In this document: piece after piece, positions 1 through 7,581 of the stretch
How positions within the stretch are numbered: the first letter of the stretch is position 1
How the letters are laid out: every line of letters begins with the position of its first letter
Assembly (NCBI RefSeq): GCF_001887775.1
Contig: NZ_CP015519.1
Span: forward strand, 2,356,001 to 2,420,000
Direction of reading: 5' to 3'
DNA: 64,000 nt
Origin: Syntrophotalea acetylenivorans
GTDB taxonomy: Bacteria > Desulfobacterota > Desulfuromonadia > Desulfuromonadales > Syntrophotaleaceae
Position numbers and translations under genes: made by a program
Notes under the pieces: generated by a model
What the model saw: the letters and a program-made list of their open reading frames with translations, nothing else
Told to the model about the DNA's origin: nothing
Databases searched by the model: none

Positions 1-2
1 TT

Positions 3-773
3 GCGGTGATTGTCGGCGGTATCAAGCGCATCGGCAGGGTGGCCAGTAAGCTGGTGCCCTGCATGGCGATCTTCTACGTGTTGGGAGCCTTGATGGTCAT
101 AGGCCGCCACTATACGCTGTTGCCCGACGCCTTCGCCTTGATTTTTCGCAGCGCTTTCAGCGGTAGTGCGGCGACCGGTGGCTTTGCCGGAGCGGCCGTG
201 TCCCAGGCCATCCGCTTTGGTGTGGCTCGGGGCGTTTTCTCTAATGAAGCGGGCCTCGGCAGTGCACCCATCGCACACGGTGCGGCCCAGACCGAGGAGC
301 CGGTGCGCGAAGGACTGGTGGCCATGCTCGGCCCTTTCATCGATACCATCACCATCTGTACCATGACCGCCCTGGTGATCATCCTCACCGGTGCCTATCA
401 GAGCGGCTTGAGCGGCGCCGATTTGACCGCCAGTGCTTTCAATCTTGGTATGCCGGGCAAAGGGGGCTATATAGTGGCTATCGGCATCGCCTTTTTTGCT
501 TTTTCCACGGCCATCAGCTGGTCCTACTACGGCGACCGTTCGGTGGAGTATCTGTTCGGCCCTAAGCTTATTCTGCCCTACCGGGTGTTTTTCTGTCTGC
601 TGCTGCCGGTGGGGGCGGCCATTGAACTGAAGCTGGTGTGGAATATCTCAGATATTTTCAACGCTCTCATGGCCTGGCCCAACCTGGTCGGGCTGCTATT
701 CCTCAGCCCTCTGGTGTGGCGCAAGACCCGGGAGTATTTCAGTGATCCGGCGAGGGTTTATCCTAGAGACTGA
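3..773 (+). CDS. Sodium:alanine symporter (AGCS family), C-terminal part, cut by window edge
   Basis: Integral membrane Na+-coupled amino acid (alanine/glycine) carrier. The reading frame is open to the left edge, so the true start lies outside the window; a GTG at position 6 is internal. The visible 256 residues begin with the family-typical GGIKRIGRVASKLVP stretch and contain the conserved EAGLGSAPIAHGAAQT motif, which is the AGCS signature region. Several hydrophobic segments follow, ending in a short charged cytoplasmic tail with the stop at 771-773. Roughly half of a usual protein of about 450 residues is present. No terminator is obvious before the next gene. Confidence 0.9.
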   Translation, partial: AVIVGGIKRIGRVASKLVPCMAIFYVLGALMVIGRHYTLLPDAFALIFRSAFSGSAATGGFAGAAVSQAIRFGVARGVFSNEAGLGSAPIAHGAAQTEEPVREGLVAMLGPFIDTITICTMTALVIILTGAYQSGLSGADLTASAFNLGMPGKGGYIVAIGIAFFAFSTAISWSYYGDRSVEYLFGPKLILPYRVFFCLLLPVGAAIELKLVWNISDIFNALMAWPNLVGLLFLSPLVWRKTREYFSDPARVYPRD

Positions 774-867
774 TTGGCACCCGTTGTGGGTTATGCTGTT
801 GACGTGTAATATTAAATAGGCGCATAGGTAGTGCGGTTATGCCTTGGTCAAATTTGCGGAGGAAGGC

Positions 868-1398
868 TTGAATCTCTATTTTCGATTACTCTGGATGATG
901 TTGCGGCTCTGGTTCCGACCGGGTACTGTATCGCTGACAGAGCCTTTTCGGCGTTCTTTTCGCGTATTGCCCACCGACTGCGATTTTAATCTGCATCTGA
1001 CCAACAGCCGATATTTTGCCTTGATCGATGTAGCCCGGGTCGAGCAGCTGGCGCGCTTGAAATTAATCGGGCCGCTATTGAAAAAACGCTGGCTGCCGTT
1101 TCTGAACGCTAGCGAGATCACTTTTATTCGGCCTTTGCCCCCTTTAAAACAGTTCGATATCGTCACCCGTATCGTGACCTGGGATGACAAATATCTCTAT
1201 CTTGAGCAGCGTTTTGAGACCCCCGGTACCCTGCACGCTGTTTCATTGGGGCGCGCGGCCTTTGTTCATGGGAGGGATTTAGTACCGCCGTCGCAGATTG
1301 CGGCATTGGCCGGGCATGCGGGAGAGGCGCCGGTCTGTCCCGCTGTGATCGAAGGCTGGCATGTTTTGCTTAAAGAGAAAAAAGACCATTTTGCATAA
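868..1398 (+). CDS. Hotdog-fold acyl-CoA thioesterase family protein (THEM6-like)
   Basis: 176-residue protein of the 4-hydroxybenzoyl-CoA thioesterase-like hotdog superfamily. The core motif DCDFNLHLTNSRYFALIDVAR matches the family pattern in which an Asp/Asn-His-NxRY segment lines the active site. I place the start at the TTG at 868 (MNLYFRLLW...) because GGAGG ends five bases before it; a TTG at 844 in the same frame has no ribosome site. The N-terminal 20 residues are hydrophobic and may associate with the membrane. Substrate unknown; hydrolysis of an acyl-CoA is inferred from the family. The gene stands alone, followed 49 bases later by the YeeE/YedE pair. Confidence 0.75.
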   Translation: MNLYFRLLWMMLRLWFRPGTVSLTEPFRRSFRVLPTDCDFNLHLTNSRYFALIDVARVEQLARLKLIGPLLKKRWLPFLNASEITFIRPLPPLKQFDIVTRIVTWDDKYLYLEQRFETPGTLHAVSLGRAAFVHGRDLVPPSQIAALAGHAGEAPVCPAVIEGWHVLLKEKKDHFA

Positions 1399-1447
1399 AA
1401 ATCCTGAGGCCGGCAATTTTCAAGTTTTCGAGTTAAGGAGAAATGCA

Positions 1448-1987
1448 ATGAAGCAGACAGACGATCCTGGTAGTTGGAATCCTTACCTGGCTGGTGCCTT
1501 GACCGGTCTGGTGGCGGTGGCATCGGTGTTCTTTACCGGCAAGTATTTCGGCGCATCGACGTCCTTTGTGCGCACTGCAGGCATGTTGGAGCGGCTGGTC
1601 AACCCCGAGCGAGTAGCGCAGAACAGTTATTTCAGCAAATACCTCGAGTCCGGCGTGTCGGGTATAGATTGGCAATGGATGTTTGTCGTCGGCATTCTGC
1701 TCGGAGCCCTGATTGCTGCCGTCACTTCCGGATCTTTTCGCTTGCAGGCGGTGCCCGACATGTGGCAGCGTCGTTTCGGCGTTAAAACCGGTCTTGGCAG
1801 GTTTCTGACCTCCTTTATTGGCGGCGCGATCCTGCTGTTTGGTGCTCGGCTGGCCGGCGGTTGCCCCAGCGGTCATGGCCTGAGCGGGGTGATGCAACTG
1901 GCGGTGAGCGGCCTGGTGGCCCTGGTCTGTTTCTTCGCCGGCGGCATGCTGGTCGCACGCCTGCTGTACCGAAAGGGGGACGAATAA
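1448..1987 (+). CDS. YeeE/YedE family sulfur-transport membrane protein, first half
   Basis: 179-residue membrane protein of the YeeE/YedE (DUF395, TsuA-like) family, whose characterised members import thiosulfate or related sulfur species. The motif GARLAGGCPSGHGLSG carries the conserved glycine-cysteine segment that forms the sulfur path in TsuA. About four hydrophobic helices are visible. The start ATG is preceded by AAGGAG seven bases upstream. Its TAA overlaps the ATG of the next gene by one base, so the two are translationally coupled and probably form one two-chain transporter. Substrate is inferred from the family only. Confidence 0.85.
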   Translation: MKQTDDPGSWNPYLAGALTGLVAVASVFFTGKYFGASTSFVRTAGMLERLVNPERVAQNSYFSKYLESGVSGIDWQWMFVVGILLGALIAAVTSGSFRLQAVPDMWQRRFGVKTGLGRFLTSFIGGAILLFGARLAGGCPSGHGLSGVMQLAVSGLVALVCFFAGGMLVARLLYRKGDE

Positions 1988-2514
1988 TGAATCTGCTGAT
2001 CTGGGGTCTGGTGACCGGCGTACTGTTCGGTTTTTTGCTGCAGAAAGGGCGGGTGCTGCGTTACGACAAGCAGCTTGGTGCCTTGCGGTTGATTGACATG
2101 ACCATCGTCAAGTTCATGTTCTCCACCGTGCTGGTGGGCATGGTCGGCATCTACCTGCTCAACGATCTCGGCCTTGTAGAACTCAAACTCAAAGGGGCCG
2201 TGCTTGGCAGCAACATCATCGGTGGCCTGGTCTTCGGCGTTGGCTGGGGCCTGGTCGGCTACTGCCCCGGCACCTCTCTGGGGGCGCTAGGCGAGGGGCG
2301 TGTCGATGCCGTTGGCGGGATTCTCGGCATGATCTTCGGTGCTGCAGCTTTTGCCGAAGTCTATCCCCAACTCAAGGCATCAGTGATGACCTGGGGTGAC
2401 TATGGCAAGATAACTTTGCCGCAACTGTTGGGGGTCAATCACTGGCTGATCGTTGTCGTGATGATCGTGCTGGCGCTGGGCATGTTTCGCTGGTTCGAAA
2501 AGAAAGGGTTGTAA
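1987..2514 (+). CDS. YeeE/YedE family sulfur-transport membrane protein, second half
   Basis: 175-residue partner of the preceding gene. It has the corresponding motif GWGLVGYCPGTSLGALGEG, with the conserved Cys, and four hydrophobic segments ending in RWFEKKGL. The start overlaps the upstream stop (TAATG). Split YeeE/YedE pairs of this kind are common in Desulfuromonadota-like genomes. A strong hairpin follows 29 bases after the stop. The 3' half of this gene, together with its terminator, occurs again as a decayed copy at 4893-5212, so this intact gene is the likely parent. Confidence 0.86.
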   Translation: MNLLIWGLVTGVLFGFLLQKGRVLRYDKQLGALRLIDMTIVKFMFSTVLVGMVGIYLLNDLGLVELKLKGAVLGSNIIGGLVFGVGWGLVGYCPGTSLGALGEGRVDAVGGILGMIFGAAAFAEVYPQLKASVMTWGDYGKITLPQLLGVNHWLIVVVMIVLALGMFRWFEKKGL

Positions 2515-2543
2515 GTAGCGTTCTTAAGGGGTTTGGTTGCAAT

Positions 2544-2581
2544 GGAAAGGGGCAGCTGGCTATGACCGGCTGCCCCTTTCC
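2544..2581 (+). terminator. Hairpin terminator of the YeeE/YedE operon
   Basis: A perfect 13-bp stem, GGAAAGGGGCAGC paired with GCTGCCCCTTTCC around a 12-base loop, sits 29 bases past the stop. There is no long T run after it, so efficiency is uncertain. A diverged copy with a longer stem lies at 5176-5212. Confidence 0.7.
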
Positions 2582-2677
2582 GCAAAACCCAGAGTGTCTA
2601 GTATCCTGGTGGCGATTCAGTTTATTGGAATTCTTTTTGCTCATAAAGGAAGACTAAGCAAAAAGGCAGACACCGAA

Positions 2678-4267
2678 TCACAGGCTATTTGCTCCAAGAG
2701 TGTAGGCACTTTTTCCTGTTTTTTTTGAGTCATACAGGGCCATATCTGCTTTTTTGAACAATTCTCCGAAGTCTCCATCATCGACATCCATGGCAATCCC
2801 GATACTGACAGAAATTTTGGTGTGCGGGAACTTCCGGGCAACTTTTACTTCAAATCCTGTCAGCAGTTGCTCAGCGCACTGTTTCGGCCTGTCCGAACCT
2901 TCCATCTGAGGAAGAATGATGGCAAATTCATCACCGCCAAGACGAAAGAGATTTTCAGCGGGAAAAAGCTGCTGCAGCAAGTCGGAAAAGGCGACCAGCA
3001 CTTTGTCTCCTTCAACGTGACCATGCTGATCATTGACTTCCTTAAAGTTATCAAGATCCGTGAGCAACAGAGCTGTACCGGACTGACAAGGGGTTTTCCG
3101 CATAAAGTCCTGAAGACTGCGCCTGTTATTCAATTTAGTCAAATGATCGGTGTGGGCATCGATCAGCAGCTTGTTTTTGTATTGATGTTCAAGAGTTATA
3201 TCCACAAAAATATACACATGGCCTGCCAGTACGCCAAAAATATCCTGTAGCCTTTCATCATGAATTTTCAGAACTTTATTCTTTGAAAGAAGCAACAGCC
3301 CTTCTTTTTCTTTCTCAATAATCCATCGTTTACTGCGAGTGAATGATTTAGAGTCATCGATCAAAAAATCAACCTTTTTGCCGATGAACTCGGTACGGTC
3401 AAGAGCAAAAATATTGATAAATTTTTGGTTAACACTCGTAATATTCCTGTCTTTGTCGGTCACCATGACTGGAAAAGGCAGTCCCTCAATCAAAATATTT
3501 AACTCGATTAGCAAGTTCTGCAGGTCGGTCACATCGCGGGCGAACCCAACTGTGCCGATAACCTCACCATCTGTGTCAAAGATCGGTGATTTATAGGTTT
3601 TAAACTTTCGAAGTTCATCACCGCATTTCACAGTTTCATCAAACAGGCAGGTTTCCTTCGTGTTGAGAACAATCTCTTCAGACTCCAGGCAAATATATTC
3701 CCCTTGGGCGTATTCATCAGGTTCAAGATCCCAGATGTAATAATGCCCGCGGCCTTCTATCTGAGCTTTGGTTTTATTGACGGTACGGCAGAAACTGTCG
3801 TTGACTTTTAGGTGAGCCCCACGCGCATCTTTGAACCAAATCAGATCGGGCAGACTGTCTATCAGGGTATCCAGATATTTTTGGCCAAGTATGGTCTCTT
3901 CCCGTTCTTTGAGATGCCTTAAAATCCCCGCAAAGGAGGCCTGGAGTTTGTCAGCAGCAAGAGGCTTGATCCAGACCTGGTCAAAGAGGTGGAAATTCTC
4001 TGCCAGAATAGGAAAGCTATCGGAAGTAAAACAACCTATCACGACAACCGGGTCATCTTTGATTGCCTCAATGCGCTCCAAGAATTCTGGTGCAACGCTT
4101 TCGAAATCAAGGATAATGACCGAGTAGTCGCTTAAATCGGTTTCATCGACATTGGGTGAGCAAAAAAACTGATGGGAAAACCTTTCCTCGGGTTGCATCC
4201 CTTGGAGAATCGTTTCGAGTTGAGGATCCTGTGAAGCAATAAAGATATTGAGTAACCGATGATACAT
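2678..4267 (-). CDS. Diguanylate cyclase with receiver-like, two PAS and GGDEF domains
   Basis: 529-residue protein. Residues about 1-125 look like a degenerate receiver domain (LLNIFIASQDPQLETILQGM, IILDFESV, GCFTSDSFPI), residues about 135-260 and 265-375 are PAS domains, and the last 160 form a GGDEF domain with intact RLGGDEFAI and the LTDLDNFKEVND metal-binding segment. It should make cyclic di-GMP from GTP. The product-inhibition RxxD site, nine residues before GGDEF in many cyclases, is absent (FPAE instead). I chose the ATG at 4267 because GAGGAG lies six bases before it; an in-frame ATG at 4360 would run into the IS fragment. The gene is visibly richer in A+T than its neighbours and lies between a transposase remnant and a duplicated gene end, suggesting acquisition. 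Confidence 0.88.
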   Translation of the reverse strand: MYHRLLNIFIASQDPQLETILQGMQPEERFSHQFFCSPNVDETDLSDYSVIILDFESVAPEFLERIEAIKDDPVVVIGCFTSDSFPILAENFHLFDQVWIKPLAADKLQASFAGILRHLKEREETILGQKYLDTLIDSLPDLIWFKDARGAHLKVNDSFCRTVNKTKAQIEGRGHYYIWDLEPDEYAQGEYICLESEEIVLNTKETCLFDETVKCGDELRKFKTYKSPIFDTDGEVIGTVGFARDVTDLQNLLIELNILIEGLPFPVMVTDKDRNITSVNQKFINIFALDRTEFIGKKVDFLIDDSKSFTRSKRWIIEKEKEGLLLLSKNKVLKIHDERLQDIFGVLAGHVYIFVDITLEHQYKNKLLIDAHTDHLTKLNNRRSLQDFMRKTPCQSGTALLLTDLDNFKEVNDQHGHVEGDKVLVAFSDLLQQLFPAENLFRLGGDEFAIILPQMEGSDRPKQCAEQLLTGFEVKVARKFPHTKISVSIGIAMDVDDGDFGELFKKADMALYDSKKTGKSAYTLGANSL

Positions 4268-4356
4268 ACTTAACTCCTCGGAAATATTAAGCGAACGGCC
4301 AAGCTGCAAAGTTCCTTCTTTTAGGGCCACCGATAAATAGAGTTTTCCTCCAATAC

Positions 4357-4581
4357 TCATGTGGCCAGATATTCTTTCGGCGTTAATTCCCCCAGCGCGG
4401 CGTGAGGTCGGATCTCGTTATATTTAATGATCCATTTGTTGGTTATTACCCGATCCTCTGACAATCGATGAAAAACATATAGGTCAAGACCCTCATTGCG
4501 ATAGATCCGATTAAAGTGTTCGATAAATGAGTTCTGACTTGGCCTTCCGGGCTTGATGATCTCAAGATGGACAATACCCAA
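4357..4581 (-). pseudogene. IS3-family transposase (OrfB) C-terminal fragment
   Basis: About 70 residues match the end of an IS3/IS150-type DDE integrase: EIIKPGRPSQNSFIEHFNR contains the conserved block leading to the catalytic Glu, and YNEIRPHAALGELTPKEY is the usual C-terminus. The N-terminal two thirds, including the two catalytic Asp residues, are missing and no OrfA or clear terminal repeats are visible. The stop codon abuts the diguanylate cyclase promoter region. This is a dead remnant marking a past insertion or recombination event. Confidence 0.85.
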
Positions 4582-4867
4582 CAGGCAAAAAGATTTCTAA
4601 GCTTGGATATGGCAACAGCCATGCCGAAAAGGGTTTATCAGTTGTTCCAATACTCCTATTAAAGTGAAGTTTAAGCCTCCGGCCGATCGTCTTTTCTCAA
4701 GGAGAATCAATAAGTGGCTGAAAAATTGACATAAAATGTTCCAGGGTACTGAGTCTGATTCTTTAGGGGATTTGGTGGGAAAAGATTTTGAATAGTCACT
4801 TTCCATAAGAGGACGAATTAGTCATCGTACACAAAGTGTGGCGCCAGGCTAAAACCGTGTCCCCACT

Positions 4868-4885
4868 TGTGGGGCATGCCCCACA
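4868..4885. repeat. Perfect 18-bp palindrome TGTGGGGCATGCCCCACA
   Basis: The sequence reads identically on both strands and lies eight bases before the point where similarity to the YedE gene begins. A further CCCCA/TGGGG pair just to the left could enlarge the hairpin. It may mark the recombination junction or be an operator; no gene follows directly. Confidence 0.6.
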
Positions 4886-4892
4886 TCGGCTA

Positions 4893-5145
4893 GGCCTTGT
4901 CGGCTATTGTCCGGGCACCCCTCTCGGTGCTATCGGTGAGGGTCCTGTGGATGCCTTTTGGGGAATTTTCAACATGCTATTGGGAGGCACTGCCTATGTG
5001 GACCTTTACCCACAGCTCAAAGAGGGTGTCTTGATCTGGAGGATCTACGAAAAAATCATTCCGCCACAGTTGTTCGGAGTGAATCCTTGGCGGATGGTGT
5101 TGGCGATGATCGTGCTGGCGCTGGTTCGAGAAGAAAGGGTTGTAA
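4893..5145 (+). pseudogene. Decayed partial copy of the YeeE/YedE gene (3' half)
   Basis: The translated segment GLVGYCPGTPLGAIGEGPVDAF...YPQLKEGVLIWRIYEKIIPPQLFGVNPW closely parallels residues 88 onward of the intact gene at 1987-2514. No N-terminal half, ribosome site or start is present. A 14-base deletion falls between two CGCTGG repeats near the end (in the parent, CGCTGG GCATGTTTCGCTGG), shifting the frame so that the old stop TAA at 5143-5145 is no longer in frame. The copy is clearly diverged at third positions, so the duplication is not recent. It is separated from the parent by the diguanylate cyclase gene and the IS3 remnant. Confidence 0.88.
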
Positions 5146-5175
5146 GTAGCGGCTTAAGGGGTTTAGTTACAATGG

Positions 5176-5212
5176 AAAGGGACAGCCGGTCATGACCGGC
5201 TGTCCCTTTTTT
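5176..5212 (+). terminator. Duplicated terminator hairpin, 34-nt perfect palindrome plus T run
   Basis: A 16-bp stem (AAAGGGACAGCCGGTC with GACCGGCTGTCCCTTT) with a two-base centre is followed by TTTTTT. It is the copy of the hairpin at 2544-2581; a stem G:C in the parent is A:T here on both arms, a compensatory change. It can also stop transcription of the convergent decarboxylase gene, whose stop lies at 5252. Confidence 0.85.
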
Positions 5213-5251
5213 GCTGTTCAGGAGTTGTTTGCAACAATCGGTGTCTGGCCG

Positions 5252-6898
5252 TTACTTGCCGCTGTTGCGAACCTTGGCCCCCAGGGCATCGGTGAGTCGT
5301 TTCAAGGCCGGTGAGTGGTCGTGGGGATCGAGATGCACATCGAGAATCGCCGGACTGTCGGTGTGGGTCAAGGCGGCCTGCAGGGCCTGCTCGAAATCTT
5401 TTTCGCTGAAGATCTCAAATCCCTGGACGGCGCCAATGACCTCCGGTAGCCGGCTGAAGCGCCAGACGGGAACATCGTTGAAGCGGCCGTCGGTCATGGG
5501 CCGCTCGGTACCGTATCCCCCGTTGTTGAGTACTACCACAATGGGCGACAGGCCGAACCGGACCGCGGTGGAGAGTTCCATGCCGGTCATCTGAAAGGCG
5601 CCATCGCCCACCAGTACCAGGGGGCGCAGGTCGGGGCGGGCCAGCTGGGCGCCGATGGCCCCGGGGACCGCAAAGCCCATGGAGGTATAGTAGGCCGGGG
5701 AGAGGAAGGCCGCCGGGTGGCGGATGGTCAGATCGGTGGCGGCAAACATGGCATCGCCGGGATCGGCCAGCAGAACCATATGGTCGTCGATGAAGGTTTC
5801 CAGATATTCAAAGAGGCGGCGGATGGTGATGGGCTCATCCTGTGCTTCAAAGGGCTGTGGCGCCGCTGTCGGTTTAGCTGCGGCAGTGCTCCGGTGTGGC
5901 AGGTTCTGGTCGAGCAGGCCGGGCAAAAAATCGCCCAGCAGCACCTCGGGGTACTGGTGGAAGGCGATGGAGCTGCCGTCGCTGGAGGAGGAGATGGTCA
6001 GGGCCTGATCGAGCTTGGCGGTGAAGATGCCCAGATTGACATCGGTCATGAAGGCGCCGAGCATCAGCAGACAGTCGCTCTGCTCCACTGCCTGTCGGGC
6101 CTTTTCCTTGCCCACGGCTCCCTCGTAGACACCGAGAAACAGAGGGTGATCCTCGCATAGGGTCGATTTGCTCAAGGGGGTGGTGGCAAAGGGGATGCCG
6201 GTGGCTTCCAGTAGCTGCAACAGGGGTTGCTGCAGGCCGAAACGCTGGATTTCGATGCCGGCGATCAGCACCGGACGCTGAGCTTGTGCGAGTCGTTGCA
6301 CCGTCTCGGTCAACGCCTCGTGCAAGGCGTCGGGATCGCTGGCCGCTGCCGGAGGCGAAGGATCGCCGCTGCAGCTGCAGGCTGCCTCAGTCAGGTCGCG
6401 GGGCAACTCGATGTACACCGGTTGTTTGTGGCGCACCGCAGCTGCCAGTACCCGGTCGATCTCACAGCAGCCGTTTTCCACGTCGATCAGATCGGTGGCG
6501 GCGACGGTGAGGTGGCGGAAGATGTTGAGCTGGGTATCGAAATCCCGCACTTTATGATGCAGCAGGGGATTGCGATGGCGCTCGTTGAGTCCCGGCGCCC
6601 CGCTGATGACCACCAGCGGCGATTTCTCGGCAAAGGCCTGGGCGGTGGTATTGGCGATCTTCAGGCCGCCGACGCAATAGGTGACGCAGACCACGCCGAG
6701 GCCCTTTAGGCGGGCGTAGGCATCGGCGGCAAAGCCCGCCCCCTGTTCGTCGCAGGTGTTGATCATCTGCAGAGGGCTTTCTTCCAGTTGGCGGTAGAAA
6801 TCGAGAATATAATCGCCGGGTACGCCGAACACATGGTCGACGTCATAGTCGATAAGGCGGCGGATCAGATAGCCGCTGACGGTGGTTTCACCCTTCAT
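5252..6898 (-). CDS. TPP-dependent 2-keto acid (pyruvate/indolepyruvate-type) decarboxylase
   Basis: 548-residue thiamine diphosphate enzyme of the pyruvate/indolepyruvate decarboxylase family, which turns a 2-keto acid into an aldehyde and CO2. Domains in order: PYR (1-170, with the cofactor-activating E51 in CDEQGAGFAADAYARLKG), central domain (190-330), and PP (355-548, with GDGAFQMTGMELSTA...VVLNNGG, the GDG-NN ThDP-binding motif). The adjacent histidines H114-H115 (LLHHKV) match the catalytic HH of bacterial pyruvate decarboxylase, separating it from acetolactate synthase. Substrate cannot be fixed by eye. It begins eight bases after the acyltransferase gene and ends the three-gene minus-strand operon. 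An aldehyde product could feed the alcohol dehydrogenases elsewhere in the window. Confidence 0.85.
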   Translation of the reverse strand: MKGETTVSGYLIRRLIDYDVDHVFGVPGDYILDFYRQLEESPLQMINTCDEQGAGFAADAYARLKGLGVVCVTYCVGGLKIANTTAQAFAEKSPLVVISGAPGLNERHRNPLLHHKVRDFDTQLNIFRHLTVAATDLIDVENGCCEIDRVLAAAVRHKQPVYIELPRDLTEAACSCSGDPSPPAAASDPDALHEALTETVQRLAQAQRPVLIAGIEIQRFGLQQPLLQLLEATGIPFATTPLSKSTLCEDHPLFLGVYEGAVGKEKARQAVEQSDCLLMLGAFMTDVNLGIFTAKLDQALTISSSSDGSSIAFHQYPEVLLGDFLPGLLDQNLPHRSTAAAKPTAAPQPFEAQDEPITIRRLFEYLETFIDDHMVLLADPGDAMFAATDLTIRHPAAFLSPAYYTSMGFAVPGAIGAQLARPDLRPLVLVGDGAFQMTGMELSTAVRFGLSPIVVVLNNGGYGTERPMTDGRFNDVPVWRFSRLPEVIGAVQGFEIFSEKDFEQALQAALTHTDSPAILDVHLDPHDHSPALKRLTDALGAKVRNSGK

Positions 6899-6906
6899 AA
6901 GACCTC

Positions 6907-7581
6907 CTATCGAGCCGGGTTGTTTTTTCCGGCGGGTTGCCTTATCAGCTCCAATGCCTGACGGTGGCAGCCCTGCAGGCGCTGCTGCAGCTCCTGGCTG
7001 AACCGGTCCAAGGCCACATCGGGCAGATGGGGCGGCAGTTGCAACGGTTCGCCGACCACCAGCGCCACCCGGCTGAACAGCAGCGGTAATTCCATCTTAT
7101 CCCAACGGCGTTGTAAGCGCCAGTTGGGCCGGCTGGCCACGCCGAGGGGCAGAAGGGTGAAACCGAAATGGGCGGCCAGGGTTAGCAGTTGCGGTTTGAC
7201 CTCTCGGTCTGGTCCTACGGGGCCGTCGGCAGCGGTGGCCCACACCGGCTGTTCGGCCAGGCGCCGGCGCAGGGCGACAAGGAACTGGTGTCTCGGCTCG
7301 GCCGGCAGTTCAAGAGTGGAGAGACCCAGGCGTTGGCAAAGGGCACTGAGGGTTCGGCCACGCCAGGAGCGATTAGTGAGGGCACAGACCCGCCGGTGGT
7401 GCAACAGGGCGAGGAGGGCCAGATAGTCGCCGTGCCAGCATAGCAGCAGGGTGCGCTCACCGCTGGCAAACTGGGTGTCGAGACGCTGCAGACCGTGTTG
7501 CTGGCGGCGCCAGCTGGCCCCCCACAGCCGCAGTAGCAACGCGCCGATTGATCCCAGCAGTCGCTGGCCGCTATCGCTCAC
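6907..7581 (-). CDS. DUF374-type lysophospholipid acyltransferase family protein
   Basis: 224-residue membrane-associated acyltransferase of the DUF374 family (related to LpxL/PlsC-type enzymes). LLLCWHGDYLALLALL supplies the catalytic-site His in a WHG context, and ATAADGPVGPDREVKPQLLTLA matches the family TPDGPRGPxxxxxPG motif. The GTG start at 7581 overlaps the stop of the upstream glycosyltransferase (GTGA), showing translational coupling. It probably transfers a fatty acid onto a glycolipid or lipid A-like acceptor made by the neighbouring glycosyltransferase; the acceptor is inferred. Confidence 0.8.
   Translation of the reverse strand: MSDSGQRLLGSIGALLLRLWGASWRRQQHGLQRLDTQFASGERTLLLCWHGDYLALLALLHHRRVCALTNRSWRGRTLSALCQRLGLSTLELPAEPRHQFLVALRRRLAEQPVWATAADGPVGPDREVKPQLLTLAAHFGFTLLPLGVASRPNWRLQRRWDKMELPLLFSRVALVVGEPLQLPPHLPDVALDRFSQELQQRLQGCHRQALELIRQPAGKNNPAR

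Noticed and set aside
4597-4806. 69-codon minus-strand frame next to the IS3 remnant as the missing OrfA
   Set aside because: No helix-turn-helix or leucine-zipper pattern typical of IS3 OrfA is present.
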